Position numbers and translations under genes: made by a program. Under the pieces are notes generated by a model. That model was given only the letters and a program-made list of their open reading frames with translations. It searched no databases and had not been told where the DNA came from. A stretch of DNA of 23,908 nt from Mesolinea sp964536465 (GTDB lineage: Bacteria; Chloroflexota; Anaerolineae; Anaerolineales; Anaerolineaceae), in the NCBI GenBank assembly GCA_964536465.1, contig CAZHXQ010000022.1, forward strand, positions 1 to 23,908. The letters run 5' to 3'. This document shows positions 1-6,974 of the stretch, in pieces (position 1 is the first letter of the stretch; every line of letters begins with the position of its first letter).

Positions 1-69
1 TAGTGTGGCTGTTGGGTGTTTGCAACGAGACCAAAAGTCTGACGCCCAGGGGACCGCAAAGGAGTAATA

Positions 70-417
70 ATGGCAAGAGTAAAGAGTGGACCAACCCGCC
101 GACGCCGTCATCAGCGGCTGATTGCCCATAACCGTGGTTATCGCGGCAGTTACAATCATTTGTTCAGACGTGCTAATGAGGCTTTCCTGCATGCCCAGTG
201 GTATGCCTACAACGACCGCCGCAATCGCAAACGCGACCTGCGCCGTCTCTGGATCACCCGCATCAACGCTGCTGCCCGTCTGAACGGTACGACTTACAGT
301 CGCTTCATCGCCGGGATGCGCAAGAACGATGTAATCATCAACCGCAAAATGCTGGCTGATATCGCCGTGCGCGATCCCCAGTCTTTTGCCAAGGTGATTG
401 AAACCGCCCTGGCATAG
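70..417 (+). CDS. rplT: 50S ribosomal protein L20
   Basis: L20 binds 23S rRNA early in assembly of the large ribosomal subunit. The 115-residue product has the usual length and the typical basic N-terminus (MARVKSGPTRRRRH) followed by a long Arg/Lys-rich helix and the conserved globular C-terminal half (NDVIINRKMLADIAV region). The ATG at 70 follows an excellent Shine-Dalgarno AAAGGAG (58-64) with 5-base spacing. L20 normally follows rpmI (L35) in an infC-rpmI-rplT operon; those genes would lie left of the window, and nothing in bases 1-69 can be assigned to them with certainty. A strong intrinsic terminator follows within 30 bp, so rplT is probably the last gene of its transcript. Confidence 0.97.
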   Translation: MARVKSGPTRRRRHQRLIAHNRGYRGSYNHLFRRANEAFLHAQWYAYNDRRNRKRDLRRLWITRINAAARLNGTTYSRFIAGMRKNDVIINRKMLADIAVRDPQSFAKVIETALA

Positions 418-441
418 TATTAATCTCAACCAAATATTCAA

Positions 442-472
442 CCCCCGTGCGCGATCGCGGGGGTTTTCTTTT
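442..472 (+). terminator. Intrinsic terminator of the rplT transcript
   Basis: A 6-bp G/C stem CCCCCG (442-447) pairs with CGGGGG (458-463) around a 10-base loop that can itself partly pair. It is followed directly by a T-rich tract (TTTTCTTTT, 464-472). It sits 25 bp after the rplT stop codon. Confidence 0.9.
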
Positions 473-606
473 CACATGGGCGGGGCGGAACACCAAGCCA
501 GAGCCTGACAAAACCGTTGCCCATCCAGCTTCAGGCGCCAGAGGCTCTCCTCATCCACCAGTATCTACAAGCCTTGGTGAACCCGGTGACGAAGATTCAA
601 TTTAGG

Positions 607-612
607 TATAAT
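607..612 (+). promoter_or_regulatory. Possible -10 box for the rseP operon
   Basis: A perfect TATAAT lies 18 bp before the ATG at 631, so transcription would begin just ahead of the Shine-Dalgarno AGGAG (621-625). No convincing -35 hexamer is found 16-18 bp upstream, so the promoter call rests on the -10 box and on the terminator that isolates this unit from rplT. Confidence 0.5.
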
Positions 613-630
613 ATCGAATTAGGAGCAGCT

Positions 631-1707
631 ATGAATAACATCTGGACGATTTTACAGTTTATTTTCTTTTTTGGCTTTCTGGTTTTCATCCATGAGCTGG
701 GGCACATGCTGGTTGCCAAATCGCTCGGGATCGAAGTAGAAGAATTTGGCTTTGGCTACCCCCCCAGGTTAGCCAGGCTGTTTACCTGGAAAGGGACCGA
801 GTTCACCCTCAATTGGATTCCCTTTGGCGGTTTTGTTCGTCCCAAGGGTGAAACCGATGAAGGCGAGCCAGGCGGGCTGCTGGCTGCCCCAAAATGGAAG
901 CGCTTTTTGGTATTGGTGGCTGGGGCAACCATGAACTTCCTGTTCGGGATCGTCCTGTTGATCATCATGTTTTCGGTCGCGGGTGGGCAGGACATCAGCA
1001 AGGTGATGATTTCTGAAGTTGCTGATAACTCACCGGCTCAGATCGCAGGTTTGGCGCCGGGCGACATCATCGCCTCAGTTGGCGATTATGAGATAGATGG
1101 CGTAGACAGCATCCAATCCGCCACCAGACAATACCTGGACCAGCCAGTTGAATTGACTTATATCCGCGATGGTCAGACCTACACAGTCGAGTTGACCCCC
1201 CGCAGCAATCCGCCAGAGAACGAGGGCGCCTTCGGTGTTAGCATCACCAGCCCTGTGATTTCGCTGCCTTTGGGGCAGTCTGTGACCCAGGCATTGAAGA
1301 CTTTCTGGCTGCAGGTGGAAACAACCTTGATGATTCCTGTAAATCTGGTCAGGGGTGCAATTGCGCCTGAAGAGGCCCGCCTGGTCGGGATCAAAGGCAT
1401 CTACGATATTTTTAACAGCGCTGCCCAGATGGACCAGAGCGCGCCTGCCACTGGCATTGGCAGTTTCCCGATCTATCGCCTCTCCATCGTCTCGATGATT
1501 TCCATCGCGATCGGTATCACCAACTTACTGCCCATACCAGCTCTGGACGGAGGACAAATCCTCTTCCTGATTATCGAAGCGATCACCCGTAAGCGCATTC
1601 CAGACAATGTTGCTCTGGCAATCAACAACATTTTCTTCTTTGCCCTGGTCCTGCTGATGGTCTTCATCACTATCCAGGACTTCCGCAACCCCATTTTGGG
1701 ACCTTAA
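631..1707 (+). CDS. rseP: RseP-type site-2 zinc metalloprotease (M50 family)
   Basis: Intramembrane protease that cleaves membrane-anchored substrates such as anti-sigma factors or remnant signal peptides. The 358-residue product has the zinc motif HELGH at residues 21-25 in the first membrane helix. A PDZ domain lies at about 120-200 (SPAQIAGLAPGDIIASVGD region), and the second metal motif LDGG is at residues 305-308 near the C-terminal helices. There is one PDZ domain, whereas E. coli RseP has two. The frame is open upstream to 517, but ATG 631 is preferred: it has AGGAG 5 bases upstream and puts HELGH in its usual early position. The next gene begins 9 bp after the stop, implying cotranscription. 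The physiological substrate cannot be inferred here. Confidence 0.95.
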   Translation: MNNIWTILQFIFFFGFLVFIHELGHMLVAKSLGIEVEEFGFGYPPRLARLFTWKGTEFTLNWIPFGGFVRPKGETDEGEPGGLLAAPKWKRFLVLVAGATMNFLFGIVLLIIMFSVAGGQDISKVMISEVADNSPAQIAGLAPGDIIASVGDYEIDGVDSIQSATRQYLDQPVELTYIRDGQTYTVELTPRSNPPENEGAFGVSITSPVISLPLGQSVTQALKTFWLQVETTLMIPVNLVRGAIAPEEARLVGIKGIYDIFNSAAQMDQSAPATGIGSFPIYRLSIVSMISIAIGITNLLPIPALDGGQILFLIIEAITRKRIPDNVALAINNIFFFALVLLMVFITIQDFRNPILGP

Positions 1708-1716
1708 CGAGGTAAT

Positions 1717-2850
1717 ATGGATTCAGCTGACTCCTTTCAAGACCTGATTAACGCCCTCATGGATCTCGAACACCAGTTTCCAGCTCGGTTCTTGTATCAG
1801 TTTTCAGATTTAGATTCCCACGAAAAAGAACTTCTCACCAGCTGCTGGCAAAACGTTCCCCTTACAAGGCGAAAAACTTTTATGCAGGATCTGGTCTCGT
1901 TGGCAGAAATCGACCCGATCTTAATGTACGAAGAAGTTGCCAAGGTAGCCCTGGATGACAGCGACGCTGAGGTCTGCATCCTGGCAATTGACCTTTTGTT
2001 CGATGCCGAAGACCGACGGCTGGTACCTGTCTACCTGCGGCTCCTCAAAGACCCTGCCAGGGAAGAATCCGTCAGGGCGGCGGTAGCGAACGCGTTAGGA
2101 CCATATATTTACATGGGTGAACTCGAAAAACTCAGCCCACAAACCCTGCGGGAAATCGAAGACACCCTGCTGGCTGTCTATCATGGCGATCCCAGCCTTC
2201 TTGTTCGCAGGCGGGCGCTTGAATCTCTGGGCTACTCCAGCCGGGAGGAAGTCCCGGCGCTGTTGCGTAAGGCAGTCGCGCTGGGTGAAGACCTTTGGCT
2301 CGAAAGCGCCATGTTTGCTATGGGACGTTCTGCCGATGAGCAGTGGGAAGCCAACGTGCTGGAAAACCTCGACCACGAAAACCTGTCAGTGCGCATTCAG
2401 GCCGTTCACGCCGCCGGTGAACTGGCATTGCAGCACGCCCGTAAGAGGCTGCTGCGAGCGATCGACTCGGTCAACGACGAGATCCTCTGGCGTGAAATCA
2501 TCTGGGCTCTGGCTCAGATTGGCGGTGAGGGTATAGAACGGAAGTTAGACGCACTGATGGCATTTACTGAGGATGAGGACGAAATCGCCTTCCTGGAAGA
2601 AGCCATGGAGATGCTCAACTTTACTGAAGGTCAGGCAGATCTGGATTTGCTCTCCGTCCCCTGGGACCGGCTCGAAGAACGTGACCGGGATGAGGGCGAT
2701 GACTTCGAAGATGACGACGATGATGAAGACTATTTCTCAGGCGAGCGGTTCGATGATGAAGAATGGCTGCGCTACGTTGACGACGATGACGAAGACGAGG
2801 ATAACGACAAGTATTCCTTCGGGGAATTTGACGATGATCGCTTCAGTTAG
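1717..2850 (+). CDS. HEAT-repeat protein with a highly acidic C-terminal tail
   Basis: A 377-residue protein of unassigned function. Residues about 50-300 form degenerate alpha-helical repeats of the HEAT/PBS-lyase type; recurring cores such as VRRRALESLGY, VRIQAVHAAGELAL and ILWREIIWALAQIG are spaced roughly 30-35 residues apart. The last 60 or so residues are dominated by Asp and Glu with scattered aromatics, a likely disordered acidic tail. There is no signal peptide or membrane segment, so it is probably a cytosolic scaffold or adaptor. It starts 9 bp after rseP with GAGG at 1709-1712 and is followed 14 bp later by acylphosphatase, so the three genes are probably one transcript. A link to RseP function is only suggested by position. 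Confidence 0.85.
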   Translation: MDSADSFQDLINALMDLEHQFPARFLYQFSDLDSHEKELLTSCWQNVPLTRRKTFMQDLVSLAEIDPILMYEEVAKVALDDSDAEVCILAIDLLFDAEDRRLVPVYLRLLKDPAREESVRAAVANALGPYIYMGELEKLSPQTLREIEDTLLAVYHGDPSLLVRRRALESLGYSSREEVPALLRKAVALGEDLWLESAMFAMGRSADEQWEANVLENLDHENLSVRIQAVHAAGELALQHARKRLLRAIDSVNDEILWREIIWALAQIGGEGIERKLDALMAFTEDEDEIAFLEEAMEMLNFTEGQADLDLLSVPWDRLEERDRDEGDDFEDDDDDEDYFSGERFDDEEWLRYVDDDDEDEDNDKYSFGEFDDDRFS

Positions 2851-2864
2851 ATGGGCAGGGCCGG

Positions 2865-3158
2865 GTGACTGAAAAGAAAGACGAGTTAGCAGGTCTGCAG
2901 GCCTTCGTGAACGGCAATGTACAGGGGGTTGGCTATCGATATTTCGCCATGTCTGCTGCGAAAGAATTGGGGCTGACAGGTTGGGTACGCAATCTCTCTG
3001 ATGGAAATGTCCAGGTAGTGGCTGAAGGCAAGCGTGATTCTCTTGAAACCTTTCTGGCGCGTCTCAGGCAAGGTCCCCGTTCTGGCCGAGTTGAGGATGT
3101 TCGTTTTTCCTGGCTTGGCTACCAGGGCAGTTTCGACCGTTTTGATATCCGTTTTTAA
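2865..3158 (+). CDS. acyP: Acylphosphatase
   Basis: Hydrolyses carboxyl-phosphate bonds in acylphosphates such as carbamoyl phosphate or 1,3-bisphosphoglycerate. The 97-residue product carries both family signatures: NGNVQGVGYRYF (residues 16-27) and GWVRNLSDGNVQV (39-51). Catalytic Arg25 and Asn43 are both present. The start is a GTG at 2865, 14 bp after the HEAT gene stop, with only a poor G-rich Shine-Dalgarno (GGCAGGG), so initiation may depend on coupling to the upstream gene. The stop lies just 6 bp from the stop of the convergent uvrB gene, with no room for a terminator between them. Confidence 0.93.
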   Translation: MTEKKDELAGLQAFVNGNVQGVGYRYFAMSAAKELGLTGWVRNLSDGNVQVVAEGKRDSLETFLARLRQGPRSGRVEDVRFSWLGYQGSFDRFDIRF

Positions 3159-3164
3159 GCCCTG

Positions 3165-5210
3165 TCAATCATCCCTTTTTGGGGCTAAAAGCATCTGCTT
3201 TTTCCAGGGAGGCAGGTTGCTGTCTTCCACCAGGATGGCTTTCAATTCATAAACCTGGTCGCGCAGCAAGGCAGCGCGTTCAAACTCCAGCTCCTTCGCG
3301 GCGGCGCGCATTTCGTTTTCCATCTCTTTGATCAAGCGCTGCAGCTCGCGCTGCTCCATCTTGGCAGCCAGTTCGCGGGCGCTCCTGGGGGCTTTCTGGT
3401 CATCCGGATCGACGTTTGCCAGGCGCTCAGTGATGTCGTGCACTGCCTTGGTAATTCCGACCGGAGAAATATTGTGCTCGCGGTTATACGCTTCCTGAAT
3501 TTCGCGCCGGCGGTTGGTCTCGTCGATTGCGCGTTTCATAGAATCGGTCATCTTGTCCGCATATAGAATGACCCTGCCATCGATATGGCGGGCAGCCCGA
3601 CCAAAGTTCTGAATCAGCGCGGTAGTCGAGCGCAAGAAGCCTTCCTTATCCGCGTCCAAAATCGCCACCAGGGAGACCTCCGGCAGATCGAGCCCCTCCC
3701 TCAAGAGGTTAATGCCTACCACGACATCAAAAATGCCCAGACGCAGATCTCTTAAAATGCCCACCCGCTCCAGGGTATCCACCTCAGAATGGAGATACTG
3801 TACTTTGAACCCTGCCTCCAACAAATAGTCGGCTAAATCCTCCGCCATGCGCTTGGTTAAGGTCGTTACCAGGGCGCGCTGACCGATATCAGCCCGAGCC
3901 CGCAGCTCGACAATCAGGTCATCAATTTGTCCCGCGGTCGGTCTGACCTCAATTTGCGGATCCAAAAGACCCGTCGGGCGGATGACCTGATCAACCACCT
4001 GGTCAGCCTTTTCCAGTTCATAAGGACCAGGCGTGGCGCTGGTGTAAAGAGTGATACCCATCATCTCTTCAAACTCAGGAAATTTCAGCGGGCGGTTGTC
4101 TTTAGCTGAAGGCAGACGGAAACCATAGTCCACCAGTACTTCCTTGCGGGAGCGGTCGCCGTTGTACATACCGCGCAGCTGCGGCACCATCATGTGCGAT
4201 TCATCCAAAACCAACAGGTAACGGGTAGGCATAAAGTCGAGCAGTGTCCAAGGGGGTGTGCCCTCAGCGCGCTGGTCAATGTGGCGGGAGTAGTTTTCGA
4301 TGCCGGCACACGTGCCGACCTCACGCAGCATTTCCAGGTCATAGCGGGTGCGCTGTTCCAGGCGCTGGGCTTCCAGCAGCCGGTCGTGCTGTCGGAAATA
4401 GGCCAGGCGCTCTTCCAACTCAGCCTCGATATCCGACATGGCCTTTTCCATTCTTTTTCCTTCGGTTACATAGTGTTTGGCAGGGTAAATGTCAACCTGA
4501 TCTGGCTTCCCCAGCACCTCTCCGGTCAGCGGGTTCAGCCGGGTAATTTCTTCGATTTCATCGCCAAAGAAACTTACTCGAATCGCTTCGCGTTCGCTGT
4601 AGGCAGGCAGAATTTCAAGCGTGTCTCCCCTCACCCGAAAGATACCGGGTTTGACCTCCAGATCGTTGCGCTGATATTGAATGTCTACCAATTGTCTCAA
4701 GAGCGCGTTGCGGCGGTAGAGTTTGCCTTTTGGGATGTGCAGAACCGAGGCGCGGTAGGCATCAGGATCACCCAGACCATAGATGGCGGAGACCGATGCC
4801 ACAATGATCACGTCCTGCCGGGACATCAACGCGGTGGTGGCAGCCAGTCGCAGGCGGTCGATCTCTTCGTTGATGTCGGTTTCTTTCTCAATATAAAGGT
4901 CGCGCCGGGGGATGTAAGCCTCGGGTTGATAGTAGTCGTAATAAGAGACGAAATATTCAACCGCGTTTTCCGGGAAAAACTCGGTATACTCCGCGTAAAG
5001 CTGGGCAGCCAGGGTTTTATTATGAGTCATCACCAGGGTCGGCAGCTGTAGCTGCTGGATCACGTTGGCGACCGTAAAGGTCTTACCGGTGCCGGTAGCT
5101 CCCAGCAAAACCTGGTCTGAATAACCTTTTTTGATCCCACTGACTAATTGCTGGATGGCTTTCGGCTGGTCGCCGGTGGGTTGATAGGGCGCGTGTAATT
5201 TAAATTGCAT
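3165..5210 (-). CDS. uvrB: Excinuclease ABC subunit B
   Basis: Damage-verification helicase-like subunit of UvrABC nucleotide excision repair, loaded by UvrA and acting before UvrC incision. The 681-residue length is normal. Visible features in order: Walker A GATGTGKT (37-44), the beta-hairpin region starting YYDYYQPEAY (about 90-99) that clamps DNA, the DEAD-like box DESH near residue 336, helicase motifs V/VI (GINLLREGLDLPEVSL; QNFGRAARH), and a C-terminal UVR domain (ELEFERAALLRDQVYELK) that would contact UvrC. ATG 5210 is the canonical start (MQFKLHAPYQPTGDQPKAI), although its Shine-Dalgarno is weak. It is 45 bp downstream of the DUF3307 gene on the same strand and may be partly cotranscribed with it. 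No LexA-like box was seen. Confidence 0.98.
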   Translation of the reverse strand: MQFKLHAPYQPTGDQPKAIQQLVSGIKKGYSDQVLLGATGTGKTFTVANVIQQLQLPTLVMTHNKTLAAQLYAEYTEFFPENAVEYFVSYYDYYQPEAYIPRRDLYIEKETDINEEIDRLRLAATTALMSRQDVIIVASVSAIYGLGDPDAYRASVLHIPKGKLYRRNALLRQLVDIQYQRNDLEVKPGIFRVRGDTLEILPAYSEREAIRVSFFGDEIEEITRLNPLTGEVLGKPDQVDIYPAKHYVTEGKRMEKAMSDIEAELEERLAYFRQHDRLLEAQRLEQRTRYDLEMLREVGTCAGIENYSRHIDQRAEGTPPWTLLDFMPTRYLLVLDESHMMVPQLRGMYNGDRSRKEVLVDYGFRLPSAKDNRPLKFPEFEEMMGITLYTSATPGPYELEKADQVVDQVIRPTGLLDPQIEVRPTAGQIDDLIVELRARADIGQRALVTTLTKRMAEDLADYLLEAGFKVQYLHSEVDTLERVGILRDLRLGIFDVVVGINLLREGLDLPEVSLVAILDADKEGFLRSTTALIQNFGRAARHIDGRVILYADKMTDSMKRAIDETNRRREIQEAYNREHNISPVGITKAVHDITERLANVDPDDQKAPRSARELAAKMEQRELQRLIKEMENEMRAAAKELEFERAALLRDQVYELKAILVEDSNLPPWKKQMLLAPKRDD

Positions 5211-5255
5211 AGGTTAATTTTACATGCTAATAAAACAAAAGGATATAAATAGAGT

Positions 5256-6110
5256 CTACGGCAGCGGCGTGGGTGTAAGAATCAGCACGGGCAGAGGATC
5301 CACAGTGGCAGCACCCGAAAGAATCACTTCAAATACAAACAAATAGGCAACGATCGCAAAAAGTATGCTGTAAAGGGTACCGATCAGATAATATTCAGCA
5401 AATGCCGGACTTTTATTGATCCGGTCATAGCGGGCCATCGATTTAGCCGCCATCAGCAATCCCAGGGCGGCATACTGCCCCAGCGCGGCAAAAATGACCG
5501 CGAAAATGCGTTCGAATGTGCCCACCGAGGCTCCGGCCCCCTCAACTTCCTGAGCGGTTAATCCACCCTCTTCCTGGACCGCGGAAGAAAGCTCTTCTTT
5601 GGCGAGAAGAGGTTCCTTTTGAGTGGGAACAACTTTCTCTGCCTGTCTTTTGGCTGCTTCGGCATAACGCTTGAAGAGGATATCGATACTGATGTTGACC
5701 GGTTTGACGATCAGCAGAATCAGTGTCAGCCAGGGCCAAAAATCCTCCGGCAGGCCTGCCAGCCAGGGGCGTATTTCTACTGCCGGCGTCAGACTTGTGA
5801 TCACGAATAAGCTGACCAGATGCAGCAGCTGGTCGACGACAAACCACATAGATTTCGACCAGCCCTGGTTTCTCAGCAGCCACTTGAAACTGTCGATAAT
5901 CCAGTGCGCCGCTGCCGCGGCCACAAGCACGAGCAAAGGTGTCTCGATTACTAAAAATACAAAAAACACAAATACGGCATAAATCAGCGAGTGCAGCAGA
6001 ACCCTTGAGTACTCTTTCTCTTTTTTGCCAGCCAGTGCGGCCGATTGGAAGTAAAAATCACCCACCAGATGAGCAGAGAGAAGAACAAGAAAAAGCATTC
6101 CGTTAGTCAT
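5256..6110 (-). CDS. DUF3307 family integral membrane protein
   Basis: A 284-residue membrane protein of unknown function. The N-terminal half (about 1-165) has the DUF3307 pattern: an early helix with AHLVGDFYFQ (His and Asp inside the membrane segment), RVLLHSLIYA, AHWIIDSFKW and a further hydrophobic pair. A charged, Ala/Glu-rich linker (about 170-205) follows. The C-terminal half carries two or three helices plus the motif SPAFAEYYLIGTLYSILFA. ATG 6110 is chosen because it overlaps the satD stop by 8 bp (ATGACTAA), which indicates translational coupling; the frame extends upstream only inside satD. The protein ends in a Pro/Thr-rich tail. Conserved membrane His/Asp residues could suggest transport or enzymatic activity, but none is established. 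SatD and DUF3307 genes are, to my knowledge, often neighbours. Confidence 0.9.
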   Translation of the reverse strand: MTNGMLFLVLLSAHLVGDFYFQSAALAGKKEKEYSRVLLHSLIYAVFVFFVFLVIETPLLVLVAAAAAHWIIDSFKWLLRNQGWSKSMWFVVDQLLHLVSLFVITSLTPAVEIRPWLAGLPEDFWPWLTLILLIVKPVNISIDILFKRYAEAAKRQAEKVVPTQKEPLLAKEELSSAVQEEGGLTAQEVEGAGASVGTFERIFAVIFAALGQYAALGLLMAAKSMARYDRINKSPAFAEYYLIGTLYSILFAIVAYLFVFEVILSGAATVDPLPVLILTPTPLP

Positions 6111-6768
6111 AGCGTCTGTTAATCCTTTCCAAGGCCAGTTCTGCTTCCCGACGGGCCGACATATAGCGTTTGATGCCGCTGGATTCAAACCTGCGGCTCA
6201 ATGACGATGTCAAAATGCCAAGTTTTTCCGCGATCAGTTGATGATCAATCTCATCAGGATCGACCATCTCTTCCTCTAAAATCAGTTTATATACCTCAAC
6301 CTGAGACTCTCTCCAACCACTCACCTGCAGGGCAGTCAACTTAAGGATTTCATTGATTAGATTAACCGTGAGGTCGGGTTCTTGAGCCAAAAGCTGTATG
6401 TTCGCGCGCCCATAATCGTTATTCTTGTGAACATACTCAATCGCTTCTCTGGCCTTCCAATAAGCCGGCCCGTCCGCGCCAATGCTGCTGGCAGGATCAA
6501 ACCCGGTTGTCAGATTTCCCACCCCGAGCCCAAATCTCAGCTGTATCGGCAGCATAGAAAAACTGATTTGATCCAGCAGACGGAACAAACCAGTGCTGTC
6601 TTTCAACACGCCCTGAAACTCGTCGCCCAGGGTGATGGTAAATTTGGAGGCAAACGAGGCTTCCTGGTGTTGGTTCACCTTCTGCAGAACCGCCCCCAAT
6701 TGTTCCTGCGCCTGGCGCCGGTTTGGTATGGCTTTTGATTTAATCATATCTCCGATGATGGCAATCAT
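6103..6768 (-). CDS. satD: SatD family protein with C-terminal helix-turn-helix
   Basis: A 221-residue SatD-family protein whose biochemical role is unknown. The N-terminal domain shows IGDMIKSK (Asp7), ITLGDEFQGVL (Asp49), LRFGLGVGNLTT (77-88) and GADGPAYWKAREAIEYV (97-113). This order resembles the metal-binding and glycine-rich motifs of class III nucleotidyl cyclases, which is an inference. Residues about 175-202 (DHQLIAEKLGILTSSLSRRF) look like a helix-turn-helix. ATG 6768 has a strong AAGGAG 6 bases upstream. The gene has a good promoter (6786-6814) embedded in a repeat array (6796-6888), so autoregulation is likely. It overlaps and probably controls the DUF3307 gene. The name comes from the streptococcal sat locus, but no acid-tolerance role can be assumed. 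Confidence 0.85.
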   Translation of the reverse strand: MIAIIGDMIKSKAIPNRRQAQEQLGAVLQKVNQHQEASFASKFTITLGDEFQGVLKDSTGLFRLLDQISFSMLPIQLRFGLGVGNLTTGFDPASSIGADGPAYWKAREAIEYVHKNNDYGRANIQLLAQEPDLTVNLINEILKLTALQVSGWRESQVEVYKLILEEEMVDPDEIDHQLIAEKLGILTSSLSRRFESSGIKRYMSARREAELALERINRRYD

Positions 6769-6785
6769 AGCAGCTCCTTGTGGTC

Positions 6786-6814
6786 AGTATACAATATTGC
6801 AGTTTGAATTGCAA
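6786..6814 (-). promoter_or_regulatory. Sigma-70-like promoter of the satD operon
   Basis: On the minus strand, TTGCAA (6809-6814) and TATACT (6786-6791) are separated by exactly 17 bp. The predicted start of transcription is about 10 bases before the AAGGAG of satD. The -35 box and the spacer lie inside the first operator box, so a protein bound there would block RNA polymerase. Confidence 0.75.
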
Positions 6815-6888
6815 ATTTGCGGGATTGCGATTCAAACTACATTGTAATTATAACTGCAATATTACATAATTGCGCTTGTAACTGCAAT
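6796..6888. promoter_or_regulatory. Four-box operator array upstream of satD
   Basis: Four related 20-bp boxes lie in the same orientation. A (6796-6815) is ATTGCAGTTTGAATTGCAAA; B (6824-6843) is ATTGCGATTCAAACTACATT; C (6841-6860) is ATTGTAATTATAACTGCAAT; D (6869-6888) is ATTGCGCTTGTAACTGCAAT. The shared core is ATTGCn, TT, AA and CAAT, giving partial dyad symmetry within each box. Starts are spaced 28, 17 and 28 bp, so A-B and C-D are equal pairs. In addition, AGTTTGAAT (6801-6809) and ATTCAAACT (6830-6838) form a perfect inverted repeat, extendable to 13 of 14 pairs. Box A overlaps the satD promoter. The likely ligand is SatD itself through its helix-turn-helix; another regulator is possible. 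Confidence 0.75.
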
Positions 6889-6927
6889 CTTAGCTGCAGA
6901 TCGCCCATCAACTGACTGGCAGCCTAT

Positions 6928-6955
6928 AAAAAGACGGCCTCTCAGCCGTCTTTTT
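6928..6955. terminator. Intrinsic terminator downstream of sod
   Basis: GACGGC (6933-6938) pairs with GCCGTC (6945-6950) around a 6-base loop, flanked by AAAAA on the left and TTTTT on the right. On the minus strand the stem ends in a T-run, so it terminates the sod transcript 20 bp after its stop. It is symmetrical and could also stop plus-strand transcription. Confidence 0.9.
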
Positions 6956-6974
6956 AATTGTAATGAGGTGTTGC

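Noticed and set aside
1..69. TAG at 1-3 as the stop codon of rpmI (L35)
   Set aside because: It would fit the usual rpmI-rplT order, but no coding sequence is visible before it and bases 4-69 carry no L35 signature.
4194..5051. Long open frame of 285 codons on the plus strand, antisense to uvrB
   Set aside because: It lies wholly inside a highly conserved uvrB, has no family resemblance and no good ribosome binding site.
6811..6820. Palindrome GCAAATTTGC as an independent operator
   Set aside because: It falls between boxes A and B and is partly explained by the larger inverted repeat that joins them.
6796..6888. The box array as replication iterons
   Set aside because: No rep-type gene, DnaA-box cluster or plasmid feature is nearby, and the array overlaps the satD promoter.
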